A DNA stretch of 58,453 bases from an uncultured Bacteroidales bacterium. Lineage in GTDB: Bacteria > Bacteroidota > Bacteroidia > Bacteroidales > Paludibacteraceae. Both the position numbers and the translations under genes were made by a program. Every line of letters begins with the position of its first letter. The stretch's first letter is position 1. The stretch spans positions 1-58,453 of the forward strand of contig CADAZU010000020.1 in NCBI GenBank assembly GCA_902792535.1, read 5' to 3'. The notes below the pieces were generated by a model. The model was not told the origin of the DNA. It did not search any database and saw only the letters and a program-made list of their open reading frames with translations. This document shows positions 31,901 through 39,859 of this stretch, piece by piece.

Positions 31901-34900
31901 GCTACCTCTACGCCGTTGACCATAAACGAGATAGCACAAGTCTCTACGGTATTCCAAGTTGCCGTAATCGTCACATCCGCAGCTGGCATTGTGAAGTTAC
32001 CATCGGTAACAGTTACTGCATTGCCGGAAACGGTCTCCGTTACAACCCATCCTGCGAATGCGCTGTTAGCCTTGCTGTACGGACATACTGCCGGCAGGTC
32101 AACGGTTGCACCAGGCAACTGGTTAGCAATAACAGGATCAGCACCCGTTCCTTCGCCTGCATTGAACGTAACCGCATAGCGTGTCCGCTTCGCAATCACA
32201 TGTACATTGAAGGTAGTCGAAGCCTCTGTGTAAATTCCATTTGCAGCAATAGTAGCTGTAACGGTTGCGTCGCCTGCTTCTGCTGCATGCAACTTGTTAT
32301 TTACGATGGTTACAGCAGCATCGCTACAACTAAATGTAATAGCACCTTCGCTACCGTCTCTATCAATCGTCAAGTCTGCCTCTGCCAAGTCCGCAGTGAA
32401 ATTAACTTCCATCTCTGCTACATCAGCAACTGTCAAGTTCGGCGTGCGAACAACGGCTACAATCTCACCATTCAAGATTTGGTGCTTCTGTACGGTGTGG
32501 CTGTTATTCTCATAGAAGTACAAGTTACCCTCTACTTTAATGAGATCCCCGACTTTTACAGAACTGATACCATCTCCAAGGGTTCCTTCGGATATCTCAA
32601 TAAACTCAGTATCTTCGATATTATCCTTAATCGTGTACTTGTTGCTTGTAATATTCGTGATGTAGCCTTGTACAAATACCTTATTACCTTCATCGTCCAA
32701 TTCGAGATTATTCTCTGCAAGATTATCCAGATCAATAATTGAACGTCCTTTTTCTACCGTGTAAGCAGTTTCGATAGTATTTCTAATAGAGCTCAACGTT
32801 ATTGTATAATCTGCAGTTTGTGCAGGAGCATTACCGAATTGATAACTTACCGTAATAGTTTGCTCAGCCGTAGAACTTGCATCATAATCGCTATCATCAA
32901 ATGAAGCGAACGCGGTTACATTTTCCGTGGTTTTTACACCATTGTCATCAAAATGAGCGGTCACAGTTGCAGGTTTTTGTACTGCTTGACCAAGATAACC
33001 GGTCAATGCTGTTTCGGACAACTCAATAGACTCTAATACTTTCGTTGTAACTGTAACCTCTACATCTTTATAGCCGGAAACAGTGTTGTAAGTTGCCGTA
33101 ACACGTACAGTACCATCTTCTGTAACTTTTCCTCCTGCCAAGTTATTCGTCCATGTTGCTTCATCAGTAATATCTTTCGAATAACCGGTATTGCTATAAA
33201 CAGCCGCTGCCGTTAAACCTTCACGGGTAAAGTCATCATTGATAAAATAATCCGTCTTGGTAAGGGTTCCGCCAACCTCTACCGATGAGAGGATAGCTTC
33301 CGTGAATTGATAAATATAACTATATACACCGGATTTGTTGTTTTGAGCAAACTCCTTAGTGCCTTGATAGTTTGTCAATTTACCATATACAATCACTTTA
33401 TCACCGGCCTTGATATCGGTTATCGCATCAAAGGTCTCCTTGTCATACCCTTTATATCCATGGAATACCAACAACTCATTTTCGCGAGTGCCGTTTGCAG
33501 AAATATAGTAGTTTATGTTCTTGAAGTTTTCATCCCAAGAAGTTTCATCTACATAACTGATAAGACCGCCTACATAAACATAATCACTATTATCTCCAGC
33601 CTCAGGCACTAACGCCAATGCATCTGCAACCGTATAAATTTGCGTGAAGTTAGCCGTTACGGTTACATCGTCGTTCGGCATCGTGAACGAAGTCGAAATG
33701 GCATTAGCAGCTTCTGTATTAGCAAAGAGGTTTGCCGGAGTCCAACCTGCAAACATATAGCCATCAGGAACAGTGGTAGAAATATTGATGGTTGCATTGT
33801 AGTGAGCCGTGGTCGTAGCACCGTCCAATGTTGCACCTGCGGCAGGACTCTGCGCCAAAGCCACCTCATAGTTTTTCTGAGCAAACGTAGCCGTTACAGT
33901 TAATTCACCGGTTGCGTTAGCCGGAATAGTAATCTCTGTCATTTCCTGATTAACGGTAGCATTAGCAACACCGTTCAATGCAATATTAGTCAACTCATAA
34001 CCGGTTTCTGCAACTGCATTCGTTGTCAGCGTTACCGCTCCGTTGCAGGTCTTAACAGAACTTACAGCCTTCGATCCTTGCTTCAAAGTAATCGTTCCAT
34101 TCGTCTCACCTGCCTCGACCAAACTTACATTACTGCAAGCAACACAAGTGGTTACATAATTGCTATAGGTAGAAGCACCAGGTGCAGCATACCTTACTTC
34201 TATTTGTTTGAAGTAAAGGGCCTTACTGGATGTTTGTGCCCAAGAAATAACAATTTCACCCGTTTCGCTTCCTGTAAACTCATAGCCAGTATTAGTTGAT
34301 GAAATTGCTACAGGACTTGTGCTATTATCATTCTTATAAGCCACTCCGTTTACACTTGCCGCAACAGTAGCTTCTACATCTTTTGCACCTGAAGTATAAA
34401 TCTTAACAGAAGTAATTTTTCCATTAATACCACTTGTTGAGAGAGACATGGAAGAAGCGGGGTTGTTACTCGAACCAATTTGTTGTCCTTTGGTCGCATC
34501 ATAACCATAATTATTACCATTATTAGTCAATGTCCAGCTTACATTAGTAAGAGTTTGCGCACCTCCTGCGGACCATGTTGTTTCTTTAATAGTGTGGGAA
34601 TATGTATCTTCGACTTCTTCTCCTGGAGTTTCTTCTGCAAACACAGCATAGTAGTTCACATCTGCTGCCGGCATCGTGTGACCAGTATAGGTCTTGATCA
34701 AACCTTCCGGTTCATCAGCCGAAGCCTCGGCTAACGGAGCTGTTAACCAACCCATAAATTCAGTACCTGCGCAGTCTCCGGCAGGAGTCGGAGCATCTGG
34801 GAATGTCAATTCTGTTCCTGCAACAACCGTTACGGTAGATGCTGTTTGCACTGCTCCATTTACATACCATTTGGCAGTATAGGTTTCCTGTACAGTAAGG

Positions 34901-37008
34901 CTCAATCCTATCATTACCTCGTCCGCTTGTGCCAAACCGCCGCCGGAGATCATGATAAATTCATCATTAAACGGACCTGCTACGCTGGTTACTGGAGTAA
35001 CCGTGACCGTTGTTTCTTCCAATGTTCCATCCACGTTAATACTGGTTGGACTAACGGTGAACTTAGTATCATTAGAACTTGCGATCATTAACGTGCCCTG
35101 AGCCAGATTCAAACCACTGAGTTTGAATGTTTGTGCAACAGGAGTGCTTCCTTTCGCTACAGAGCCAAAATCCAACTCTGTGATCGGATTCGTTCCGTCT
35201 GTTACCACGATGGAAGGATCTTGTTTGACTGCAAACTCAGCAGTAACCGTTACAGCACTTGCCGGCATCGTGAATGTAGCCACATTCTCGGAAATGCTCG
35301 GATTTTCGACATTGTTACTCAGCGAGATAGAAGTAAATACATGCGAACCATCTGCCGTTGCTGTTGCCGTTACAGATGTGCCGGCAGTTGCATAACCTTC
35401 CTCTGCGTCTCCTTGTGTATAACTCAAAGCTATCGAACCACCCTCTGCTACTTTGTTAATTGCATAAGTCGGAGTAAATGTAGCCGAAACTGTAATAGCA
35501 TATGTCGGCATTGTCAGCGTTGTGCCATCCCAAACGGTATTAGGAACATCGCTATCGTCACTTGTTTTCTTAACTGCAATCGTTCCGCCGATATAGTGAT
35601 TTTCTGTACTCGGAGTAGCCGTTATCGTCAACTCTGTTCCTTCAGCAACAGTAGATAAGTTATCTGCACCTGTCACGATCAATGTACCCGAACTATTTGC
35701 AGGAGTCTCTACCGTCACTACATTAGAAGCGACTTGGTGGTAATTGATTACCACTTGTGTGAATCCACAAGTATTTCCCATTGTTGCAGACACCGCCCCT
35801 GAACCACTTGCAGTTACAGTAACGGTTGTTGTACTTGCTACTGCCGTTGCATTTTCCCATGAGCTATTAGCAAGTATCGTAGCATAATTCTCCGAAGCTG
35901 CCGTAAATACAATATTATCTATCTTGTACCCTTCTTCTGGAGTAAATGTTAAAATATTGTTTTTATAGAATCGCGTTGAATTATAACTTGTCGGTATATA
36001 ATTGTTAACCGCAGTATTGCCATTTCCATTTCTGTCATTTTGCATGGTCACATATGTACCTGTCCAACTGATAAGTTCTGTCGTAGGACTTGCGTCATAA
36101 GATGCCGCTGTCAAATCAATAGTCTTGGTCGTTTTGCTATCCGGAGCTGCATTAATCGTCAACTCATAACTTTTCTCAGCCTCACAATAATCTCCATTCT
36201 CAGCTGCAGTTGCCGTAATAGTTACCGTACCAGCTTTAACAGCCGTAACCTCACCTGTAGAAGCATCAACTGTTGCTACAGCCGTGTTGCTACTTGAATA
36301 AGTGATAGTCTGACCCGTAGCGGATGAATTATATGCTACAGACGCTATGTTTGTATACGTTTCTCCCGCAATAATTGCATCAGGCGATGCCGTCTCAAAT
36401 GTTACGGTTGGGTTAAAAGAACAGGCCGGTTCTGGTGTGCCACCCCCTGAGGGAGTATAAGTAATCGTGACACTTACAATTGCGAATGAATTAGTTGAGC
36501 ACTCACCTGTAATTGTTACATTTCCAGTTTGAGCAGTTTCCGGACTAAAAGAAAGTGTTGTGTTCGTTTTAGATTTGGCAATAGATTGTGCTGGCAAAGC
36601 ATCATTAGTTCCTATTTTTACAGAAATTGAACCAACTCCTTTACTTGTAGAATTGTATACAACATCAACTTTTGATATATTATCAAATGATTCTGGAGAT
36701 GTTCCGTTGGCACCACTATTTGCTACATTAATTTGTAATCCAATAGGATTATTCGAAGCATTAAACTGCAAACCGTCTTTGTTACTGGTCCAGTTAGCAG
36801 CAGAGCCTCCGCTTGTTGCGCCCCAAGATTTGGAGTTAAACGTATAGGTAATCTCTTCTCCCCACACATTCAAACTGCCCAGCAAAAACAGCAACATGAA
36901 AGTGATGTGTTTTAGCCTTGAATTCCGTCGGTGAGCCGACGGTGAGCCGACGGTCAAGCACAACGTCTTATTGACGTCTAGCCCCAATAAAGTTAAAAAG
37001 TGTTTCAT
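28984..37008 (-). CDS. Giant multidomain secreted protein 1 (InlB-type and Ig-like repeats, T9SS-like tail)
   Basis: A 2674-residue surface or secreted protein. A long N-terminal region precedes the hydrophobic signal core (about 33-50, FMLLFLLGSLNVWG). Recognisable parts are a BIG2-like Ig domain near 194-286 (SSSNTAVATVDASTGEVTAV) and several divergent InlB/Listeria-Bacteroides repeats, for example about 1611-1770 and 1912-2040 (GYTFDGWIISYND). Two OB-like segments lie near 1140-1240 and 1423-1510. The end QKVIINEHVYILRGEKMYDA then TGKMVK resembles a short type IX sorting tail. Adhesion is the usual guess for this architecture; no enzyme motif is seen. The next ATG at about residue 38 is a possible alternative start. 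Confidence 0.8.
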   Translation of the reverse strand: MKHFLTLLGLDVNKTLCLTVGSPSAHRRNSRLKHITFMLLFLLGSLNVWGEEITYTFNSKSWGATSGGSAANWTSNKDGLQFNASNNPIGLQINVANSGANGTSPESFDNISKVDVVYNSTSKGVGSISVKIGTNDALPAQSIAKSKTNTTLSFSPETAQTGNVTITGECSTNSFAIVSVTITYTPSGGGTPEPACSFNPTVTFETASPDAIIAGETYTNIASVAYNSSATGQTITYSSSNTAVATVDASTGEVTAVKAGTVTITATAAENGDYCEAEKSYELTINAAPDSKTTKTIDLTAASYDASPTTELISWTGTYVTMQNDRNGNGNTAVNNYIPTSYNSTRFYKNNILTFTPEEGYKIDNIVFTAASENYATILANSSWENATAVASTTTVTVTASGSGAVSATMGNTCGFTQVVINYHQVASNVVTVETPANSSGTLIVTGADNLSTVAEGTELTITATPSTENHYIGGTIAVKKTSDDSDVPNTVWDGTTLTMPTYAITVSATFTPTYAINKVAEGGSIALSYTQGDAEEGYATAGTSVTATATADGSHVFTSISLSNNVENPSISENVATFTMPASAVTVTAEFAVKQDPSIVVTDGTNPITELDFGSVAKGSTPVAQTFKLSGLNLAQGTLMIASSNDTKFTVSPTSINVDGTLEETTVTVTPVTSVAGPFNDEFIMISGGGLAQADEVMIGLSLTVQETYTAKWYVNGAVQTASTVTVVAGTELTFPDAPTPAGDCAGTEFMGWLTAPLAEASADEPEGLIKTYTGHTMPAADVNYYAVFAEETPGEEVEDTYSHTIKETTWSAGGAQTLTNVSWTLTNNGNNYGYDATKGQQIGSSNNPASSMSLSTSGINGKITSVKIYTSGAKDVEATVAASVNGVAYKNDNSTSPVAISSTNTGYEFTGSETGEIVISWAQTSSKALYFKQIEVRYAAPGASTYSNYVTTCVACSNVSLVEAGETNGTITLKQGSKAVSSVKTCNGAVTLTTNAVAETGYELTNIALNGVANATVNQEMTEITIPANATGELTVTATFAQKNYEVALAQSPAAGATLDGATTTAHYNATINISTTVPDGYMFAGWTPANLFANTEAANAISTSFTMPNDDVTVTANFTQIYTVADALALVPEAGDNSDYVYVGGLISYVDETSWDENFKNINYYISANGTRENELLVFHGYKGYDKETFDAITDIKAGDKVIVYGKLTNYQGTKEFAQNNKSGVYSYIYQFTEAILSSVEVGGTLTKTDYFINDDFTREGLTAAAVYSNTGYSKDITDEATWTNNLAGGKVTEDGTVRVTATYNTVSGYKDVEVTVTTKVLESIELSETALTGYLGQAVQKPATVTAHFDDNGVKTTENVTAFASFDDSDYDASSTAEQTITVSYQFGNAPAQTADYTITLSSIRNTIETAYTVEKGRSIIDLDNLAENNLELDDEGNKVFVQGYITNITSNKYTIKDNIEDTEFIEISEGTLGDGISSVKVGDLIKVEGNLYFYENNSHTVQKHQILNGEIVAVVRTPNLTVADVAEMEVNFTADLAEADLTIDRDGSEGAITFSCSDAAVTIVNNKLHAAEAGDATVTATIAANGIYTEASTTFNVHVIAKRTRYAVTFNAGEGTGADPVIANQLPGATVDLPAVCPYSKANSAFAGWVVTETVSGNAVTVTDGNFTMPAADVTITATWNTVETCAISFMVNGVEVATANAPQTAPYTLSQEGPVVEGFTFLGWSETEYADETTTLPTMIESYTPETGEATKELYGIYSQVDETGGNLHYVLDYNADVADKSIAYNSEVNITATDGSEWIVSASKQTGMQINTGKGAYIKVPDCPANIIQIVLTCNSGAQKAVAFSESSDGAAIVTSPNDGTSQTLDFSEVNVSAGYIIPSAGNCQITHIDVEYSGSVTYYTSSPVTRYKVTYLKGEASNVTGICAAERLAAGEITLCAAPTCADKDFAKWSDGTNLYEAGAAYTLSADVTFTATWTPKPTYTVTYIANGGVGTSPDAEEYMRDATITVKSNTFFTNPGYTFDGWIISYNDGENDQVITPEEGKFTMPAYNVVIKATWAEESKQKWALVTETSQLVAGNKYIIAAAASNVAMAGQNENNRAETAVVKKNEGAVLMGTSSMQIFTLGGTTNAWEFNTGAGYIYAASSSNNHLKTQAENDANGQWTITISEGVASITANGTNTRKHLKYNGGSNIFSCYASGQSAVALYVEIPLTEINTDADESAVPDNGDVVIGEDKTWTVSVDKEVGDLYMNEGAIINNSAEVTAQDLYFSSKAGKSNQIVDAAQLNVDGDFYFDYQLCDGDLDPDYWYSVAVPFDVNVNEGVMLKNGTQLVYRSDFEVWEYDTEKRAQTMLNGWKRLTGNKMQAGYAYLIGFNPGTPNTIRFKAAEGWKDNLFSGTTISVTSAEATDGTHSNWNGLANPTMRYIDVSTLTQVFNNNTHGWDSYDPAALQFNFVVGTAFFVQTTTAVTIGNIDHSGTYRAPKREDASMCAYAVRITHNEATNFESQIIVRASEDATGEYTQGHDMLTMNNATSNTAAMLWTENYGGKRLSIEEAAWTNGTASYVLKVYAPANGTYNISVAEPKNNADLYLTKDGNIIWNLSMGEYTVDLNKGNNEGYGLMLVSKAPMVTTGVDNINASESGAQKVIINEHVYILRGEKMYDATGKMVK
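36925..36954 (-). repeat. GGTGAGCCGAC repeat in the signal region of giant protein 1
   Basis: CCGTCGGTGAGCCGAC and CGGTGAGCCGACGG are tandem 11-base units read in frame as the TVGSPSAHRRNS stretch ahead of the hydrophobic core. The insert lengthens the N-region of the signal peptide. Confidence 0.75.
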
Positions 37009-37241
37009 AATGTTTGAAATTTAATTGTTTATATTATTGTACTTTTGTGCAATGGATGATAGCGATCTTTGACGTAATGACATATTGGATTGCTGAATTA
37101 CTTTTCAAAAAGTGAATATTTGCAATAAAATTACTTTTGCAGAATAAAATTTCGCATCAATATTTGCTTTTTAAAAATAAAAGTGATAGAATACGGAATA
37201 GGATACACTTTTGTCAAGTTATCAAGCGGTAATTCCAATTC

Positions 37242-37262
37242 AAAAACGGAGTTGCCGTTTTT
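37242..37262 (+). terminator. Plus-strand terminator-like hairpin in a gene-free gap
   Basis: AAAAACGG and CCGTTTTT pair around AGTTG, then GTTTGG. The gap 37009-37484 holds no gene. It carries TACTTTTG words on the plus strand (37040-37047, 37132-37139) but no good -33 elements, the hairpin, and a copy of a dispersed repeat at 37346-37368. Confidence 0.5.
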
Positions 37263-37345
37263 GTTTGGTTATTTCCAATATGTCAGTATTTCAAAGAGCG
37301 TGACGCGTGATGCGTAATTTATATCTGGTCGCCGGGCATTGGCTT

Positions 37346-37368
37346 CTTAGCCGCAAGGGCATGATTGC
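37346..37368 (+). repeat. CTTAGCCGCAAGGGCACGATTG dispersed repeat, copy 1
   Basis: A 22-23 base word that recurs inverted at 39383-39404 and direct at 48713-48734 with one or two changes. All copies lie at edges of the giant-gene/TA blocks. Confidence 0.7.
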
Positions 37369-37430
37369 TTGCCCGCCGGTCGCAAATAAACATGTCCTTT
37401 TTTCGGCATATTGAACAAGACTGAAACAAA

Positions 37431-37460
37431 AGTCAGACACAGTTCTTGCCGTGTCTGACT
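37431..37460 (-). terminator. Terminator of the DUF2442 gene
   Basis: AGTCAGACAC and GTGTCTGACT form a perfect 10-pair stem with a 10-base loop. On the minus strand it is followed by TTTTGTTT. Confidence 0.8.
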
Positions 37461-37484
37461 AAAAAATGGATGTCATAGATCTCT

Positions 37485-37694
37485 TCATTGATTCAAAAAG
37501 CCCTCAAAACTCAGATCCTCATCAATTTGAGGCCAATGAATACCAAATGGAGTACATTGATAGTCCGCTCTTTCCGCCTCAGTTGCATTCAACAACCGAG
37601 GATAACGGATAAATGGCTCACATCCTTCACGACCATCCGCGGTACGAATCCATACTTCGGTGTCGGTCAACCATATTTTAGAGACGTTCAGCAT
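37485..37694 (-). CDS. DUF2442 domain protein (solo)
   Basis: DUF2442 protein with the hallmark GIHWPQIDEDLSFEGFL. I start at ATG 37694 (MLNVSKIWLTDTEVW, 69 residues). The upstream in-frame ATG at 37724 lies inside the promoter -7 element and is unlikely to be on the transcript. No DUF4160 partner is adjacent, unlike at 25528-26008. A strong terminator follows. Function unknown; probably one half of a TA-like pair. Confidence 0.82.
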   Translation of the reverse strand: MLNVSKIWLTDTEVWIRTADGREGCEPFIRYPRLLNATEAERADYQCTPFGIHWPQIDEDLSFEGFLNQ

Positions 37695-37721
37695 AACTCC
37701 GTCTTTTTCAAATTTTGCATG

Positions 37722-37752
37722 CAAAATTACTGCTTTTTTCCGACATACGCAA
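37722..37752 (-). promoter_or_regulatory. Promoter of the solo DUF2442 gene
   Basis: TTGC (37752-37749), 19 bases and TAATTTTG (37729-37722) on the minus strand. The start of transcription would fall after the ATG at 37724, which decides the start codon at 37694. Confidence 0.75.
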
Positions 37753-37843
37753 GTTTTTGAGCAAAAAAAATGCTTTTTTCAGTCTTATTCATTATGTCAA
37801 TGTTCGTTTAGCGCCTGCTTTCCGCCCCTTCATTCTTCATCCT

Positions 37844-38452
37844 TCACTCAAAGCCTATTGGGTTGCGAGGAGTTTTGGGCTCTTTGGGCGTTATGCTTAA
37901 TGCTCCGATAGCATTATATATATTGTCCAGTTCTTGCCGCATATCTTCACTCAGGTCATTCACCGCTTCCAGGTTATTCTCCAATGCATCTTCAAGCATC
38001 TTCATTCTCGCCCTCAGTTCCTCTATGGCTAATGCATTCTCGCGTGTTTCTACCACTATCTGACGAGCCATCACAAAAGCACGCATTATCGCTATATTCA
38101 CCTGCACCGCTGTTTCGCTTCTCAACACGCTGGACAACATTGCCACTCCCTGCTCCGTAAATGCGTAAGGATTATATCCTCCAAAATTATAACCGGGAGG
38201 GGTCACAAATTGTGATCCCCCATTGGAAATCAAGAAGTTACATTCGTCTTGCGTCAAGCGAAACATAAAATCCTCCGGAAAACGATTAATATTCCGCTTT
38301 ACTGCTTGTTTTAGTATTCTAGTCTCCACTCCATACATCGCCGCAAGTTGGAAATCCAGAAGCACCTGTTTTCCTCGCAGCAGCAATATATGCCGTTGTA
38401 TCTCCGCCAGAGCTTGTTGTCCTACTGGTAATATTTTATCTTCTTCTGCCAT
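37844..38452 (-). CDS. ORF6N domain (KilA-N-like) DNA-binding protein
   Basis: ORF6N proteins are phage-type regulators, also common as solitary genes in Bacteroidales. Start at ATG 38452 ([17 protein letters not shown]), 202 residues. The ORF6N domain covers about 12-110: [20 protein letters not shown], then [20 protein letters not shown], and [18 protein letters not shown] coiled coil follows (about 125-180, [20 protein letters not shown]). The leader from its promoter is about 190 bases long and contains a CGCACTA/TAGTGCG hairpin near the start. No phage genes are nearby. Confidence 0.9.
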   Translation of the reverse strand: MAEEDKILPVGQQALAEIQRHILLLRGKQVLLDFQLAAMYGVETRILKQAVKRNINRFPEDFMFRLTQDECNFLISNGGSQFVTPPGYNFGGYNPYAFTEQGVAMLSSVLRSETAVQVNIAIMRAFVMARQIVVETRENALAIEELRARMKMLEDALENNLEAVNDLSEDMRQELDNIYNAIGALSITPKEPKTPRNPIGFE

Positions 38453-38650
38453 CTTTTTATGCTCCTTATTTATATACGCGCGGGCACGTGTTTCAAAACG
38501 CAATACGCACTACCCGATAGATAGTGCGCATGTAAAAGGCGAGTTCTTCCCTGTTATCAGCGAGGTTGTCGCGTGTATAATATGGAGAGTTTGAATATTC
38601 ATTCAGAAGTAGTGTCTTGCCGTTGGTACTATTGTTTTCAATTCCGACTG

Positions 38651-38681
38651 CAAAGGTACTAAATATTTTTGACATTTGCAA
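38651..38681 (-). promoter_or_regulatory. Promoter upstream of the ORF6N gene
   Basis: TTGC (38681-38678), 19 bases and TACCTTTG (38658-38651) on the minus strand. The inverted-repeat right arm is absent. Confidence 0.7.
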
Positions 38682-38753
38682 GTCTTTTTACAATTATTTT
38701 TGTTTTGTCGCCAAAATCGCTGTTTTATGAGCCTTACCGCTGCCCCAAATACA

Positions 38754-38781
38754 CCATCAAAGGCAGCCGCAGCTGCCTTTG
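38754..38781 (-). terminator. Hairpin after the MNT/HepT module
   Basis: ATCAAAGGCAGC and GCTGCCTTTGAT form a perfect 12-pair stem with a CGCA loop, just downstream of the HepT remnant. There is no T-run. Confidence 0.65.
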
Positions 38782-38788
38782 ATATCCG

Positions 38789-38960
38789 CTATTCAAATTC
38801 TGAGTAATACCGTGCGATGTGTTTCTTTAATGCAGGTATATCTTGCGTTAATGTCACCCACAACATGTCTTTGCTTATATGAATATAATCGTGTACCAGC
38901 ACATTACGCATGTTTACAATCGGACGCCAGGCGCTCTTTGTCACGTTTATGCTCTCTCAT
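38789..38960 (-). pseudogene. HepT-like (DUF86 HEPN) RNase toxin with internal deletion
   Basis: From ATG 38960 the frame reads MREHKRDKERLASD, the usual start of DUF86 proteins, then stops. A shifted frame reads PIVNMRNVLVHDYIHISKDM and ends in KKHIARYYSEFE-stop at 38789. This is the usual C-terminal part, including the RN-x-x-x-H-x-Y RNase motif. About 50 central codons are missing. The start overlaps the MNT antitoxin gene by 14 bases, as in intact modules. Confidence 0.75.
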
Positions 38961-39252
38961 AGATCAGTAATTTATCTCGGTTGGCAGACTCTTGTGCAAA
39001 GGGCAACAGTTCTTCGCGCTCGACCAGATCCACCTCGCGGTGAAGCAAATCCTGCAAGTCCAGTTTCATGGACACATACTGAAGCAGACCTATAGGTTTT
39101 GATTTATCCAAGTCAACCAATATATCCACATCGCTTTCAGGAGTCTCTTCCCCACGCGAGAAAGAGCCAAACAAATAGGCTCTGTTTACCGGTTGCCCTG
39201 CGAAATAATGCTGCAACATAGGGATCATATTTGCCATCTCGCTTTTCGACAT
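38947..39252 (-). CDS. mntA: MntA-like nucleotidyltransferase antitoxin
   Basis: MntA-type enzymes AMPylate and silence the HepT RNase. The start is ATG 39252 (MSKSEMANMIPMLQHYF), 101 residues; the longer frame runs through the promoter. The catalytic motif LFGSFSRGEETPESDVDILV has the GS and both Asp residues. HREVDLVEREELLPFA near the end is typical of the family. Its HepT partner is a deleted remnant directly downstream. Confidence 0.88.
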   Translation of the reverse strand: MSKSEMANMIPMLQHYFAGQPVNRAYLFGSFSRGEETPESDVDILVDLDKSKPIGLLQYVSMKLDLQDLLHREVDLVEREELLPFAQESANRDKLLIYERA

Positions 39253-39264
39253 AGACTTTCTCCT

Positions 39265-39309
39265 TACCTTTGACGTTGCAAAGGTACAACAAAAATTTGG
39301 AATATGCAA
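39265..39309 (-). promoter_or_regulatory. Promoter with TACCTTTG-N6-CAAAGGTA inverted repeat, copy 5
   Basis: TTGC (39309-39306), 19 bases and TACCTTTG (39286-39279) on the minus strand; inverted repeat 39265-39286 with a different 6-base centre. It drives mntA. Sequence to about 39335 resembles junction repeat II. Confidence 0.82.
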
Positions 39310-39382
39310 GCCTTTGGCATTAAAAATCAAATTTATTTTCTTTTTGCGCCTTGAGACTTACGATTTGCACGCTAATGCGAAA

Positions 39383-39404
39383 CAATCGTGCCCTTGCGGC
39401 TAAG
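39383..39404 (-). repeat. CTTAGCCGCAAGGGCACGATTG dispersed repeat, copy 2
   Basis: Inverted copy of the word at 37346-37368. Confidence 0.7.
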
Positions 39405-39433
39405 AAATACTTTTGGAATTACCTAACAAATGG

Positions 39434-39597
39434 TTGTTTTTTATGTTTATCGCTTTTGAAGGCTTTGTAAGCATCCGGAAGCACGTTTAGATGCCTCCAA
39501 TCAATAATTTCATTCTAAATCATACCATTAGGGCTGTAACCAATTGGAGTTACAGCCCTAACTTTTTGTATATACCTGTACTTTAATGGATGCTTAC
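39434..39597. repeat. Second inverted-repeat element near a giant gene
   Basis: TTGTTTTTTATGTTTAT (39434-39450) also borders the element at 28838. GTAAGCATCC (39467-39476) and GGATGCTTAC (39588-39597) form the outer arms. TTAGGGCTGTAAC (39528-39540) and GTTACAGCCCTAA (39549-39561) form a perfect 13-pair inner stem followed by CTTTTTG. A further GTCGGGAT/ATCCCGAC hairpin lies at 39603-39621. The gap 39253-39721 has no gene. Confidence 0.6.
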
Positions 39598-39658
39598 ATT
39601 GCGTCGGGATTTAATCCCGACATCGGCTCTGCCGACCCTATCCCCTCCCACACACAAA

Positions 39659-39688
39659 GAAACCGCGGCTAATAACCGCGGTTCCTTT
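39659..39688 (-). terminator. Terminator after giant gene 2 and its small ORF
   Basis: AACCGCGG (39661-39668) and CCGCGGTT (39676-39683) form a perfect stem with a 7-base loop. On the minus strand TCTTTG follows. Confidence 0.75.
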
Positions 39689-39721
39689 TATCTACGCACT
39701 CTCGTGCCGGAGATGATCCGA

Positions 39722-39841
39722 TTAATCGATTGTCTGATCATCCTTCGGGTCGTGATTAATGGGTGGACTTACTATCATCAACTGACATCCCCCTAACTCT
39801 TCGTGCCCCGTACAAGGGGTCATATATACTTTCTTTTCCAT
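39722..39841 (-). CDS. Small peptide gene downstream of giant protein 2 (39 residues)
   Basis: MEKKVYMTPCTGHEELGGCQ is followed by LMIVSPPINHD and an acidic tail. A strong Shine-Dalgarno (AAGGAGG) lies just upstream, and the gene starts 18 bases after the giant gene's stop. The build matches the 49-residue ORF after giant protein 1: an M-x-K-x-Y-x-x-P start, a hydrophobic I/L-V core, a PP turn and an acidic end. No function is known. Co-transcription with the giant gene is likely. Confidence 0.65.
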   Translation of the reverse strand: MEKKVYMTPCTGHEELGGCQLMIVSPPINHDPKDDQTID

Positions 39842-39859
39842 AATATACCTCCTTTTTGT

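Noticed and set aside
38493-38681. 62-codon minus-strand ORF upstream of the ORF6N gene
   Set aside because: It starts within the promoter and shows no family match; treated as leader sequence.
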